A DNA stretch of 64,000 nucleotides from NCBI GenBank assembly GCA_030522415.1, contig CM060131.1, forward strand, positions 12,881,703-12,945,702. The letters are read 5' to 3'. The notes beneath the pieces were generated by a model. That model did no database searches and was not told the origin of the DNA. It worked only from the letters and a program-made list of their open reading frames with translations. Of the stretch, positions 13,318 through 24,899 are shown one piece after another. The DNA is from Channallabes apus (taxonomy: Eukaryota > Chordata > Actinopteri > Siluriformes > Clariidae). Position 1 is the first letter of the stretch. The number at the start of each line of letters is the position of its first letter. The position numbers and the translations under genes were made by a program.

Positions 13318-13752
13318 TTTCTTGTTTTTAGCTGACAGGAGTGACATGCAGAGTGGTTCTCTGCTGCGGGAGACCATCTGGTTCAAGGTGTTGTGCATTC
13401 AGAGATGCTCTTCAGCATACCTCAGTTGTAACGAGATGTTATTTAAATTACTGTTGCATGTTTCCATCAACGCATTTTCACTTAGAGAACTGCTGCTCAC
13501 TGAATGTTTTTATAGACAATTCTCTGTAAACCATAGAGATGGTTGTGCGTGTTCAGCAGTTTACTCAGACCAGCCCGTCTCTAACAAACAACCATGCCAT
13601 GTTTAAAGTTACTTGTGAAAGAAATGTTCTGGGCATTTGGGGTATATTGTTGAATATCAGCAAATCATTTTGAACCTGTCTACATGCCTGAATTCCTTAA
13701 TTCACTGAGTTGCTGCCATGTGATTGGCTGATTGATGTGGCCGGTGAATGTA
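13318..13752 (-). mobile_element. Tc1-like relic, second family, 5' half
   Basis: Collinear with the antisense of a common fish Tc1-like element: a GTTGTGCATTCAGAGATGCT segment, then CTGCTCACTGAATG, then ATAGAGATGGTTGTGCGTG, then CAGACCAGCCCGTCT, and an end reading GTGGCCGGTGAATGTA. That end is the outer inverted repeat. It corresponds to the transposase N-terminal DNA-binding region on the minus strand. The same family, less complete here, occupies 62519-63990. Confidence 0.75.
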
Positions 13753-13763
13753 TGTTGAACTAC

Positions 13764-13835
13764 ATATATATACGTATACGTACATATATATACGTATATA
13801 TATGTATATATATATATATATATATACGTATATTG
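13764..13835. repeat. (TA)n with TACGTA variants
   Basis: Alternating TA, TACG and TACA units, mostly self-complementary and able to form a cruciform. Confidence 0.9.
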
Positions 13836-13896
13836 ACTCTCTAAAAGCCAAATGTTGCCACGTCATCCATATTCATGATGAGTCTATGGAACCATT

Positions 13897-14255
13897 CATT
13901 CATTCATTTTCTATACCGCTTAATCCTGTGTTCAGGGTCGCGGGGGAGACTTCGGGCACTAGGTGGGGTACACCCTGGACAGGGTACCAATCCATCGCAG
14001 GGCACACACACATACACACACTCACACACACCCAATCACACACTACGGGCAATTTAGGAACGCCAACTAGCCTAACCTGCATATCTTTGGACTGTGGTAG
14101 GAAACCGGAGTACCCGGAGGAAACCCACCAAGCACGGGGAGAACATGCAAACTCCATGCACACAGAGATGGGAATCGAGCCTGGCCGGGGAATTGAACCC
14201 TGGACCCTGGAGGTGCAAGGTGACAGTGCTAACCACTACACCACCGCGCCGCCCC
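13897..14255 (-). mobile_element. Full-length (ATTC)-tailed tRNA-derived SINE
   Basis: On the minus strand it runs from a GGCGGCGCGGTGGTGTAGTG head, through a B-box region, the conserved body and the CA/GT-rich middle, to a tail ending in GAATGAATG. It is flanked by an exact 14-bp target duplication, TCTATGGAACCATT, at 13883-13896 and 14256-14269, so both boundaries are known to the base. It has about 12 relatives in this window. Confidence 0.95.
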
Positions 14256-14269
14256 TCTATGGAACCATT

Positions 14270-15245
14270 TACTTCCCAAACATCATTAAACCCTTTTTTA
14301 TTTAATCATATTTCATTGGCTTCCACCTACTACCATAGAGAAAATAAATAAATAATCATTTGTCCCATTCTGAGTCTGCTTGACAGCTATTTCTAATACA
14401 GGTGAAGAAAAAGAAGGGTATATGTGGTTTAATATAATAAAATATAGTTTTACTTATTTCCATCATATTATTTTAAAGCAATAGACCATAAAAGAGTGCG
14501 CATGCGTCTCCTCCTTACCGCTTACAAAATCACTGTAAAGTACTGCCTGAAAATCAGTATGATTAACATTATTATTTTCAATAAACAATTATTCTGCCAT
14601 GCATGAATTCTGTTAAGAATAATCCCTGGTTGCCAAGCAGCATTAGGCAAAAAATTAGGCTACTCGTTAGACAGAAAAATATCCTAAGTCCTGGTGCATT
14701 AATACCTGAAATAAGTTTTTTGTGATTCTAGAACAGGCATGTGGATCAAGAGATTTGCAATTCCTTAACCAAACCTATGCAATCACTCTTAATAGAACTG
14801 TCTTGAAGAAAATTCATGGCATGGTTAAGGATTAAAGATTTTGCCTAAAATAACAAATTTATACCAAATGTCTCTAAACATCATTCATACTACCACCTAA
14901 TCCTCTGTTCATCCCTGAAATCACTTCCCAACACCCCTACAGTATGCATACAGTAAATAAATCAAATTCTACAATGCCATATTAGCCGTAATGGTGAAAA
15001 ACTAACATTATACCACAAGCCACTTGTTGGAAAGCATTTACCCAAGTCAGGCCACTGAGAGAATTTTACCCCTGTAGCCTTGATTTGACATTGTACAAAT
15101 TGTCCTAATGTCACCGTGCCCATTGCTATGACAGTTCCTCTCCTTGGCTGGTTGCTGAAATGCTCATTAATTGGTTTAAACTTTGCCCTGAATGACTAGG
15201 TGTCGGTAAGCTTAATTTCAGCAAAAGGTCAGTTTTAATAAAGAC
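14270..15245. other. Non-coding, nothing recognised
   Basis: AT-rich. The interval 15040-15240 lacks low-complexity runs and could be conserved non-coding sequence, but nothing in it identifies a function. Confidence 0.45.
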
Positions 15246-15246
15246 A

Positions 15247-15328
15247 TTAAAAGAAGAAGTGAGCAAGAGAAAGAAAGAGAGAGTAAGAGAGTGAGAGAGA
15301 GAGAGAGAGAGAGACAGAGAGAGAGAGG
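15247..15328. repeat. (GA)n-rich microsatellite
   Basis: Imperfect AG/GA repeat. The Ser/Leu-rich frame on the opposite strand derives from it. Confidence 0.95.
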
Positions 15329-15329
15329 A

Positions 15330-16431
15330 AATAACTTGAACAGGCGGACATCAAGTCAATGAGGGAGAGGTTGGGATGTGACCTCTTGCTCAGAGTTCTC
15401 CAACCAGACAGAAAATTAGAATCTGCAGCTCTGTCGTTCCTCTCCTGTGGCTCCTGTTTATTGGTTTTGACCTCAAGCCAGATGAGGTCACATTTTCGTA
15501 TTATTGGAAAGACACTCCTTTGGTGGCCATTGCTACCCAAATATTCAATAAGTGTATAATGAAATAAATACAGGAACTGCCCAAGTGGGAGTTTACAAAG
15601 AGAGCAAAAGCAGGAGTCCAAGTCAATATACGTTGACTTAAAGTTAACTCAAGTAACTTAAAGTTAACTAATTTCTGCAGCCATAAATAACCTTAATACA
15701 TGCACACTTAGGCCAGAGGTATTCATCAAGTCCCATGCTTTAAAGTGTGAACGGTTACCTTTTAATGCCTAACCATTAGCGATTCATTTGTGAATATAAA
15801 TAAAGCAATTTCATTTCAAGTGGTTATGTTTCACTTCATAGTGGTGCTTCACATTACCACTTTTGAGTAGCATCATCGACCCCAAACAGATGAGGAATGC
15901 GTTTTGAATTGGATAAGCAACATAAACTCATCTAAATGCTCATAACCATTCCATTTTTTCCATATTTTTCTTTTTTAACCCTCTTCTACAAATTTATAGA
16001 AATGCATGTGATTGAATCAGCCTCAACAGATGCAGTGGTGGTAAATGTTTAAAAAGGTGAACTACATAGGACGACACACATTTTTCACACATTGATCGGC
16101 TCTGTTACAATATTTTTTAAGTGTTCGATCTGATCGACTGAAATCCATTACTGGCATAAATTGGGAAAATCCAATGATTTTAATCAGAATTCACAAAGAG
16201 GTCAGAGACAAGGAAAACATCATAAAAAGAAATTAATATAATGTAACAAAAAATCAATGAAATAAGATGTTGCGGGGAGGCACAGGAAGATGTAAAAAAT
16301 AATCAAGGGATAAACTCAGAAATAAAAATGTAAAAATTAGAATGCTTTTGACCCAAATGGTGATTTTATGCAATTTGCACAAATTTTCATACATCAATAT
16401 ATACATCAATACAGAATTTATGCAGCAGGAT

Positions 16432-16437
<6 letters not shown>
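15330..16437. other. Non-coding, nothing recognised
   Basis: AT-rich sequence without identified repeats or domains. Confidence 0.45.
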
Positions 16438-16438
<1 letters not shown>

Positions 16439-16464
<26 letters not shown>

Positions 16465-16471
16465 TACTCTC
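16439..16471. repeat. (CT)n microsatellite
   Basis: About 12 perfect CT units, then an imperfect stretch. Confidence 0.95.
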
Positions 16472-16511
16472 TCATTTATAGCACCAGGACGCTGGTCGCA
16501 AATATTTTGGG

Positions 16512-16790
16512 TGCTATAGTTTGCAGGGTGGGGCCTCATGGATTGTCCAGCTAGAACATCCCATTGGTGATTGGTCAGATTGGGATCTGGAGAGTTTGTG
16601 TGCTGAGTTGGCTGCCTTATGCTCTTTGCCTGCTGGGCCCCTATGTGTGGAGGACTGTGGTGCACTGGGTGTTTTGGGGGCTTTCTATTGTGGTCTTGAT
16701 TTGTGCTACGTTGGTTTTTCTATGGGATAAGACAAGATGGGCTGGCTATTGGTCTCTGTGGGCATGGGGGAGCCTTGAGTATCTTAAAAG
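16512..16790 (+). mobile_element. Tc1-derived non-autonomous repeat, copy 2
   Basis: Shares GATTGGGATCTGGAGAGTTT, then CTCTTTGCCTGCTGGGCCCC, then TTTTTCTATGGGATAAGACA with copy 1 (inverted at 1708-2040) and copy 3 (60700-61010). No coding potential beyond chance frames. Confidence 0.6.
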
Positions 16791-17230
16791 TTTCCATACT
16801 TACAGTGCAAATTATCTGACACTTGCCATGATTTAAAATCTGACTTTCAGATATGATAGATAATTTGCCTTGTTTTAAAAATTACTTACTTGTTTTTAAT
16901 ACTTGATTTTATATCATAATCTTAAACTGAGCATGAGTATATCATTTTGTCTTTATTAGTCCAGAAATCCTAAATTGGATAGAATAGCTCTTAAAATAAG
17001 CTAAATTAGTTATTTCACCAGACGTCTCACAAAATAAAACTTCTTTTAAGATTCTTTGACAAATTCAAAGATTTGTTTGCTCAGTTTGCTTGATTTAAAA
17101 ATCTTATTTCAAGATTTCTTACCAAGTAAAATTTACTTGCTGCATGGACAGATAATTTCACTAGTTTTAGGTAATTTTTTTTATCAAATGTAGTAATTGT
17201 TTCTTATTTTTAGACTAACAATTTTTGCAG
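16791..17230. other. Non-coding, AT-rich, nothing recognised
   Basis: Dominated by TTTTAAA-type words. No element ends recognised. Confidence 0.5.
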
Positions 17231-17233
17231 TGT

Positions 17234-17405
17234 ACAGTGGGGGGAAATAAGTATTTTATCCCCTACAGATTTTCTAAGTTTGCCCACTTAAAAGAAATAA
17301 AGGGTCTATAATTTTTATCATAGGTTTATGGTAAAGGATTGAGACAGAATATCAACCAAAAATCCAGAAAAAGCACATAATATAAATGTTATAAACCTCA
17401 CCATT
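17234..17405. mobile_element. Isolated Tc1-like terminal inverted repeat
   Basis: Begins TACAGTGGGGGGAAATAAGT and continues through TATAATTTTTATCATAGGTT and AGACAGAATATCAACCAAAA, the order of the outer end of a widespread fish Tc1-like element. Neither transposase nor opposite end is present nearby, so it is a one-ended remnant. Confidence 0.7.
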
Positions 17406-19490
17406 CCCACTAATTTGCCTTGTACTCAATTGGTTTTACTACAAATCACTTGATACTGCTTATCTAAACTTTAAAAAGCTGGTAGAAACAAACCCTATGT
17501 TAAAAAATGGTGCCCTATTTACAATCCCTTCCAAACTCAAGCCTATTATATTTATTCAAGTCATGTACGTGCTAGCATAAGTCATTTGAGTTCTAATCTG
17601 TTTCAGCGAATTGAAGAGTTCTCCACTGTGCATTTAGAAACAACTACAAAACAGCAAATTTAACTAGTACATAATAAAGTGCACAGGGTGGAATTATAGA
17701 CTAGGGATTACATACAAATACAATGTGACCTGACCTAGCCACAATTCATACATTTGACCTTAATGCTCAGTTTGTTAAGGCTGTACTGTAGCATCTCATG
17801 TAAACTGCATCCAAATGCATTCGGTATGAGGGGAAAAAAATGCTGTTTAAAATTCCCTGTAAATATTTAGTCACAGAGCTGTCACATTTTGAAATGAAGA
17901 AATGCAAGTTAAGTAAGTGAGCTGTAAATGAGTTGATAATTATTGTTCTTATTAAATGAAGACAAGTAAAGGGTGTAGCGCTGAATACATATTTTGTATG
18001 GAACTGGCTCATTAGAATGCATTCAGGTTTTTACGCGGTCAAGAAACTAGGAAGAAATGAGAAATGTCATGAATTTGCTGTTGTGAAGTATTTTTCTATA
18101 CAGGTTTGAGGAATAATCACCTGAGCTTTAGTAGGTCAAACGGATTGTGAAATAAGCTCTAAGTGAAACATTGAAGAAATACGTTAGGAAACAAATTATG
18201 AATTTCAACATGCAAACATTAAAAATATATTAATATACTGCAAATAACGTTATGCAATATAGCATAGCCTGGAATATTATGGTTTTGGCTATGGTGGACA
18301 TTTCCGATTATGTTAGTAGATGAAGGACTTACAGAACCTCTGTTGTTGATTGATTGGTAGACATGCTAGCCATAAAAATCCTGGCACTGTTTATGAGACC
18401 TGTGGGTGAGAGGTGAACACACACATACAGCAGGGCAGAGTTTCATTGAGAGGCAAAACGACAGAGCTGCCAGCTTGATGGCATGAGGACTCAGTGGCTC
18501 TGTGACAACAGGAGGTGACAGGTTCAATCAACTGGGTGATCGGCAGCTTCTGGCCTAATGCTCTTTCATGTCGGACTGGGTTAGATGCCATTGTATTAAG
18601 AGAGAGGGAGAGAGAGCAGCAGAAAAGGAGGGGGAGTAACCCTTTAATAGAGATCCTGAATGCTGCAAAATAGATACGTTCTCCTGTTCTCTCCTAAATA
18701 GCTCAACGATCCCATCTCATTGTCTTCCTCTCTCCAAGCCACAGCGCGACACAGCAGAACTGCAGAGAAATTGAAAGTAATTTTGCTTTTTTTTGTGACA
18801 AAATAGCTGCAGCATTGACTTCACAGTCTTGCTCCATACTTTACCCAATAGAGCTTGGCGCGTTTCACACTCTATAGTGATGTACTGAAAAGGAAGAAAT
18901 GCTTCTGCAAATTCCCTATTTAAAATGGCCAAGTATGCCAGTTGGGCATGTAATGCAAATTGAATTACTTTTGCAGAAAAGCTTGTGGGAGTGAAAAAGA
19001 GGGATGAGGGAATGCTAAAGCCTCGGTTAACATGGTTCCAAGTGTTGGGAAAAAAAAAAGAAATCCCTTGAGATGCTAAAAATCTGTCACAGCTCAAAAT
19101 ATAATTAATATTATTCAGTAATTCTTCCATCTTCAGTGTTTTATCTCACTCTAGGTTATGCTGGAGCTGGAGTCTACTCAATGTGGGTAGCGACCAACAG
19201 AATAATAAATAAGGTCATAAGAACAGGTGGTGGGAATTCCTACTGATTCCTTTGAAATGCTTCTGACCTTAAGCTTTATATTCCAGGACGGCCTTGGATT
19301 AGAACAAGCTCTGAATCAAGAGTTGATGTGGATTGGGCACCTTGCATGTATTCCCCCTGGCCAGCTCTTATTAGAGCTGTATTAAACACATTCTGATGGA
19401 TGGAGACCCATCTAGAGAACATCTAGGGATTTTCTAGGAGAAGCTGGAATCTGTTGTGAATAGAAAAATCCAAATTGACCTTCATTGTTT
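17406..19490. other. Non-coding, nothing recognised
   Basis: Mixed unique-looking sequence. The interval 18400-18600 is less AT-rich and free of visible repeats. A short purine-rich run lies at 18600-18640. No gene is supported. Confidence 0.45.
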
Positions 19491-19592
19491 TTAGAGGCAG
19501 GTGTATCTCAGTGGTTAAGGAATTGGACTACTGCTTCGCACATCCCAGGTTCAAACACCAATACCTCCACGTAGCCATGAGCAAGGCTCTTA

Positions 19593-20150
19593 TACCCCTA
19601 TCTCACCTATGCGGTTTGACTCAAAGTGAGATGCGGAGTTAGCCACTGTGAGTCGCCGCGATTGCCTGCCGTCATTCCGCTGGCGTTCCGCGAAGTTCTG
19701 TAAGGCCTGCTGTCATGTCTTTGCCGGCGGTGTGTGCGTGGCATGATAGCAGAGGAGGCGAGCTGGCGGTTTAAATAAAGTCTTTCTTTCTTTAACAATA
19801 AACACATAAACAAAACCCAACGTAAACCTAATCATACGAACCAAAGACCGACGCCTGACTGGGATTCAGTCAGGCTATTTATACCCACAAACATAATTAA
19901 GCATAACTATCTTCCCTCGGTTCAGGTGAGCTTCTACGTCACCTGACCGAGGTGCAACCTGGGAACTGAAGTTAACTAAAACCAAACAAACTACAACCAA
20001 AAAATGGGCGTTTGGCACCCTCTAGGGGTTAACCCTTATACCCGCAAGCTTCCGCGGGGACCGACAAAAAAATTAAACATGTTAATTTTTTCGCGCGGTG
20101 AATCATGATGAACCGTACATATGGGGAAACCGCGTAGGTGAGATAGGGTA
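19593..20150 (-). mobile_element. Non-autonomous PIF/Harbinger-like element, 558 bp
   Basis: Terminal inverted repeats of about 24 bp (left TACCCCTATCTCACCTATGC, right its inverse with one indel and one mismatch) are flanked by TTA at 19590-19592 and 20151-20153. A TTA/TAA duplication with this size is the hallmark of PIF/Harbinger. On the minus strand it carries a TATAAATA box (19876-19883), a palindrome upstream of it (19916-19952) and an open start reading MPRTHRRQRH near 19745-19715, but no transposase. It looks like a deletion derivative that kept the promoter and first codons. A relative lies at 59682-60424. Confidence 0.8.
19876..19952 (-). promoter_or_regulatory. Candidate promoter of the Harbinger-like element
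   Basis: On the minus strand an imperfect palindrome (CCTCGGTCAGGTGACGT at 19952-19936, its inverse CCCTCGGTTCAGGTGA at about 19915-19930) stands about 50 bp before TATAAATA at 19883-19876. The same arrangement is kept in the relative at 60136-60196. E-box/CRE-like binding is inferred from the sequence only. Confidence 0.55.
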
Positions 20151-20519
20151 TTAGCCCTCAACTACTAATTGATGTATGATGAGAAAAAAAAAAAGAAGTC
20201 GCTTTTTATAAGGCTCTATGCCAAGTATCGTAAAATGTAGCTTTCGTGATGCCATCAGGAAAAGCAGAATAAAAGCACAAAAAAGATTTTATGATTACAT
20301 AGGGACCATGAAGGGATTTTCATTTGGAGCCAGTGGAGTCTTTCTGTCTGCTCATTTCCTCAACAAGTACCAGTTCACTGATTGTGAATATTGAAAGATA
20401 TGACCTTGTTACTTGTCATCCTCTTTTCCGCTTTGGTCTTTTTAGACAGCTTAATAACAGGACTGAAGAAGCTTAGAAATGAACTCACTTAATCACTCTT
20501 ACTCTTTCTACTGTATATA

Positions 20520-20837
20520 CTACTGTACTTATCCTTTACAGGGTCACGGCAGGCCTGGTGTCTATCCCAGGTGACTCAGGGCACTAGGCCACGTCCACCT
20601 TAAACAGGATGCCAATATTACATGCACACTCTCACACTTACTTACAAATTTGAAGACACCTATTAGTCTAATCTGAATGTCTTTGGGTTACAGGAGGAAA
20701 CTGAATAACCCATAGGAAACCCACCAAGCATGACAAGAACATGCAAACTCCATGCACACAGACCCGAAAGGTGGGACTCGAACCATCGACCATGATGGTT
20801 CAAGGCCACAGTGCAAACCACTATGCAACTGTGCCAA
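20520..20837 (-). mobile_element. Old, diverged (ATTC)-type SINE
   Basis: Recognisable in order: CAGGGTCACGGCAGGCCTGG, GGGCACTAGGC, GGAAACCCACCAAGCATGAC, GAACATGCAAACTCCATGCA and a decayed tRNA-like end. Much more diverged than the copies at 13.9, 27.5 or 32.3 kb, so an older insertion. Confidence 0.75.
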
Positions 20838-21183
20838 TCTAAATCTATTTTTTTGCCAGTTTCATAACGTTTTTGGAAATATTAAATCATCTGGAACAGA
20901 AGGGAGTTAAACAGGTGCCATAGCATTAAAAATGGTTTATAAAAATTCTAGCAGGGTGTATTATACAGTAATTGGGATTTTAAAGAGTTTTTACTAAAGA
21001 TGGTGAATAAAGTTATGGTGAGTAATTTACATTTACAGGAAATTCTGAGTTTTACATGTCATCATGATGACTTAGTGATTAGCAATATTGCCTTGCACCT
21101 TCATGGTTAGGGTACCTCCCCATGCTTCGATGGGTTTCCTCTATGTACTCCTGTTTCTTCCAGCAGTCTAAAAACATGTACTG

Positions 21184-24100
21184 TCTTCTTCTTCTTTGTC
21201 TTTCGGCTGTTCCCTTTCAGGGGTCGCCACAGCGAATCATCTGCCTCCATCTAACCCTATCCTCTGCATCCTCTTCTCTAACACCAACTAACTTCATGTC
21301 CTCTCTCACTGCATCCATAAATCTCCTCTTTGGTCTTCCTCCTGCCTGGCAATTCCAACCTCAGCATCCTCCTACCGATATATTCACACTCTCTCCTCTG
21401 AACATGTCCAAACCACCTCAATCTGGCCTCTCTGACTTGATCTCCAAAACATCTAACATGGGTTATCCCTCTGATGAACTCATTCTTGATCCTATCCATC
21501 CTTGTCACTCCCAAAGAGAACCTCAACATCTTCAGCTCTGCTACCTCTAGCTCTGCCTCCTGTCTTTTCTTCAGTGCCACTGTCTCTAAGCCGTAGAGCA
21601 TTGCTGGTCTCACCACTGTCCTGTACATCTTTCCTTTCATTCTCGCTGATACTCTTTTATCGCACAACACACCTGAAACCTTTCTCCACCCATTCCAACC
21701 TGCCTGTACTCGTTTCTTCACCTCCTTTGAACACTCTCCGTTGCTCTCGACCGTTGACCCTAAGTACTTAAAATCCTGCACCTTCTTTACCTCTGCTCCC
21801 TGTAGCCTCACTGTTCCTCTTGTGTCCCTCTCATTCACACACATGTATTCCGTCTTGCTGCGGCTAACCTTCATTCCTCTGCTTTCCAGAGCGTACCTCC
21901 ACCTCTCCAAATTTTCCTCCACCTGTTCCCTGCTCTCGCTACAAAGCACAATGTCATCTGCAAACATCATAGTCCATGGAGACTCCTGTCTAACTTCATC
22001 TGTCATCCTGTCCATCACTAGACCAAACAAAAGGGGGCTTAGGGCCGATCCTTGATGCAGACCCACATCCACCTTGAACTCTTCTGTCACACCTACAGCA
22101 CATCTTACCACTGTCTTACAGCTCTCATACATGTCCTGCACCACTCTAACATACTTCTCTGCCACTCCAGACTTCCTCATACAACACCACAGCTCCTCTC
22201 TTGGCACCCTGTCGTACGCTTTCTCTAAATCTACAAAGACACAATGCAACTCTTTATTACCTTCTCTGTACTTCTCCACCAGCATCCTCAAACCAAATAC
22301 TGCATCTGATGTACTCTTTCTAGGCATAAAACCATATTGCTGCTCACAAATTCTCACCTCTGCCCTTAACCTAGCTTCCACTACTCTTTCCCACAGCTTC
22401 ATTGTATGGCTCATTAGCTTTATACCTCTGTAATTGCCACAGCTCTGCACATCTCCCTTGTTCTTAAAAATCGGCACCAATACACTTCTCCTCCATTCCT
22501 CTGGAATCCTCTCACTCTCCAAGATCTCGTTAAACAAACTAGTCAGAAACTCTACTGCCACCTCTCCTAAGCACTTCCATACCTCCACAGGTATGTCATC
22601 AGGACCAACAGCCTTTCCACTCTTCATCCTCTTCAACGCCCTTCTCACCTCACTTTTACTACTATTCGCTATTTCCTGCTCCACAACAGTCACCTCTTCT
22701 ACTCTTTGTTCTATTTCGTGTTCCTTATTCATCAACTCCTCAAAGTACTCCTTCCACCTTCCCATCACCCTCCTGGCATCTGTCAGTACATTTCCATCTC
22801 TATCTTTAATCACTCTGCACATCACAGCTGCACATCCTTCCCATCTCTATCGCTTTGCCTCGCCAACCTGTACAGATCCACCTCTCCCTCCTTACTGTCT
22901 AGCCTAGAATACAAGTCCTCATATGCTCTTTGTTTGGCCTTTGCCACCTCTACCTTCACCTTATGCTGCATCTCCCTGTACTCCTGTCTATTCTCTTCAC
23001 TCCTCTCAGAGTCCCACTTCTTCTTAGCTAGCCTCTTTCCCTGTATACACTCCTGGACTTCCTCATTCCACCAACAAGTCTCCTTGTCCCCTTTTCCCTT
23101 ACCTGATGATACACCAAGTACCCTCTTACCTGTCTCCCTGATCACATTGGCTGTAGTTGTCCAGTCAACTGAAAGCACCTCCTGACCACCCACAGCTTGT
23201 CTCAACTCCTCCCTAAAGACTACACAACATTCTTCCTTTCTCAGCTTCCACCACTTTGTCCTCTGCTCTGCCTTTGTCCTGTTCACCTTCCTCACCACCA
23301 GGGTTAATTTACACACCAGCATTCTGTGTTGTCTGACTACACTCTCCGCTACCAACACTTTGACAACGTCGACACAAGATGTAGTCCACCTGAGTGCTTC
23401 TGCCTCCGCTCTTATATGTCACCCTATGTTCCTGCCTCTTCTGGAAGAAAGTATTTACTACTGCCATTTCCATCCTCTTTGCAAAGTCCACCACCATCTG
23501 TCCTTCTACATTCCTGTCCTGAAGACCAAACCTCCACATAATTTTTTCATCCCCTCTGTTCCCTTCCCCAACATGTCCATTGAAGTCTGCACCAATCACA
23601 ACTCTCTCACCTTTGGGGATGCTCTGCATCACTTCATCTAACTCACTCCAGAATTTCTCCTTCTCTTCTAACACACATCCCACCTGTGGGGCATAACCAC
23701 TAACAACATTGAACATCACACCATCAATTTCCAGCTTCAGACTCATCACCCTATCTGATACTCTCTTCACCTCTAGAACATTCCTTACAAACTCCTCTTT
23801 CAGAATAACTCTTACTCCATTTCTTTTCCTATCCACACCATGGTAAAACAATTTGAACCCTGATCCTAAGCTTCTAGCTTTGCTACCTTTCCACCTGGTC
23901 TCCTGGACACACAGTATATCCACCTTCCGTCTCTGCATCATATCAACCAACTCTCTTCCCTTCCCTGTCATGGTCCCAACATTCAAGGTCCCTACTTTCA
24001 CTCCTAAACTCTTGCCTTTCCTCTTCTCTCTCTGCTTTCGAACACGCCTTCCTCCTCTCCTTCTTCGACCAACAGTAGCCCAATTTCCACCGGCACCCTG

Positions 24101-24298
24101 TAAGTCAACAGCACCAGTGGCGGTCGTTGTTAACCCGGGCCACGGCCGATCCGGTATGGAAATGATTTTTCTGATTCGCATCATTGATTTGGCAAATGTT
24201 TTAAGTCGGATGCCCTTCCCGACACAACCCTCTGCATTTATCCAGACTTGGGATTGGCATAAGAAGACACTGGATTGCGCCCCCTCCCCATGGTTACA
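21184..24298 (-). mobile_element. RTE-clade non-LTR retrotransposon, nearly full length
   Basis: A 3.1-kb element with a short (CTT)n at its 3' end (21184-21195; GAA repeats on the coding strand) and an imperfect 16-18 bp target duplication, TCTAAAAACATGTACTGT at 21168-21183 versus TCTAAAAACATACTGT at 24299-24316. Endonuclease and reverse transcriptase are both present on the minus strand, with frame breaks. The 5' leader (about 24100-24298) contains the GGATGCCCTTCCCGACACAA segment typical of this fish family. RTE assignment rests on domain order, the short 3' region and the endonuclease/RT character. Confidence 0.85.
21278..24130 (-). pseudogene. RTE endonuclease-reverse transcriptase, frameshifted
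   Basis: On the minus strand, an apurinic-type endonuclease (about 23310-24000; KVGTLNVGTMTGK, CVQETRWKG, VVIGADFNGHVG, then VDYILCRR) is followed by a linker frame (22822-23358) and the reverse transcriptase (21278-22825; GKAVGPDDIP, FVDLEKAYDRVP, MMFADDIVLCSE with the catalytic FADD). In life it would make and insert cDNA of its own RNA. There are three visible breaks: a frameshift near 23330 between endonuclease and linker, one near 22825 before the RT, and one near 21350 that replaces the C-terminus. The catalytic residues are intact and long frames persist, so it is fairly young but inactive as it stands. Confidence 0.88.
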
Positions 24299-24465
24299 TT
24301 CTAAAAACATACTGTAATGTCTCCAAATTTCCCATTGCATAAGATTTGGTGTGTGCTTGTGTCTTGGGATGGTTTTACAGTTTATTCAGGGTCTACCATG
24401 CCTTGTGCCCTAAATTCTTTGGAATAGGCTTGAGTCTCCCCAGAACCCTGGATACAGTAGGTAAT

Positions 24466-24863
24466 TGTCACAGAAACGCCAGGCTCCACCCTCAGTCAAC
24501 GTTCCTAATCACTCGAATTCTAATCACACACCTGAACCTCATCACCAACACAACACAAATACACCTCACTTCCCTTCACTTAGCGTCTGGTCTCCAATAT
24601 GGACAAGGACTCCATGAGGTACAATTCCCTACGCTCTTCCTATGCCTCGTCTCCTATCCTCTCGTCTCATCTCATCTGTCCACCCTCCTCCGTGTTGTGT
24701 TCGTCATTCCTCCAGTCTGTGATTATCCATCCACCAGCTCCCGCACCATAGCAGTTAAGACATTCAGATTTAATCACTGTTCATTCCATTAATCCATATT
24801 GTTAATAAATCACCCGGTCGGGTTTTCTACATCTTTGTCTGTGGAGTCTGTCATTTTGTAACA
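24466..24863 (+). mobile_element. Solo LTR (Gypsy-like)
   Basis: Begins TGTCACAGAAACGCC and ends GTCATTTTGTAACA, so it has TG...CA ends. An AATAAA polyadenylation signal lies near 24808. Flanks are GTAAT (24461-24465) and GTAGT (24864-24868), a 5-bp duplication with one mismatch. No internal coding region: it is the product of LTR-LTR recombination. Confidence 0.7.
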
Positions 24864-24899
24864 GTAGTATAGATAAGGAATAAATGGACGATTTGTACA

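Larger units (their letters stand above)
19493..20205 (+). mobile_element. tRNA-derived SINE (second family) split by an insertion
   Basis: The head (GTATCTCAGTGGTTAAGGAA and CCCAGGTTCAAACACC, A and B boxes) lies at 19493-19592 and the body resumes at 20151. Across the insertion it reads GAGCAAGGCTCTTA then GCCCTCAACT, matching the intact copy at 37570-37785. The interruption is exactly 19593-20150 plus one copy of TTA. Confidence 0.8.
21065..24890 (+). mobile_element. Old SINE split by a LINE and a solo LTR
   Basis: Fragments in correct order: head and body at 21065-21183 (TAGTGATTAGCAATATTGCC to CTAAAAACATG), distal body at 24299-24465 (TGCCTTGTGCCCTAAATTCT to CTGGATACAG), and tail at 24869-24890 (TATAGATAAGGAATAAATGG). 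The RTE LINE separates the first two and the solo LTR the last two. This fixes the order of events: SINE first, the other two later. Confidence 0.75.

Noticed and set aside
13748..14351. Frames of up to 185 codons with a recurring ACSPRAWWVSSGYSGFLPQS peptide
   Set aside because: The peptide recurs in every minus-strand SINE copy (27.6, 30.4, 32.4, 59.7 kb); it is a translation of the SINE body, not a gene family.
18717..19130. 137-codon minus-strand frame
   Set aside because: No domain, low-complexity residues and no splice or start context.
21122..23641. Plus-strand frames of 89-159 codons, Ser/Pro/Leu-rich
   Set aside because: Antisense shadows of the RTE reverse transcriptase and endonuclease.
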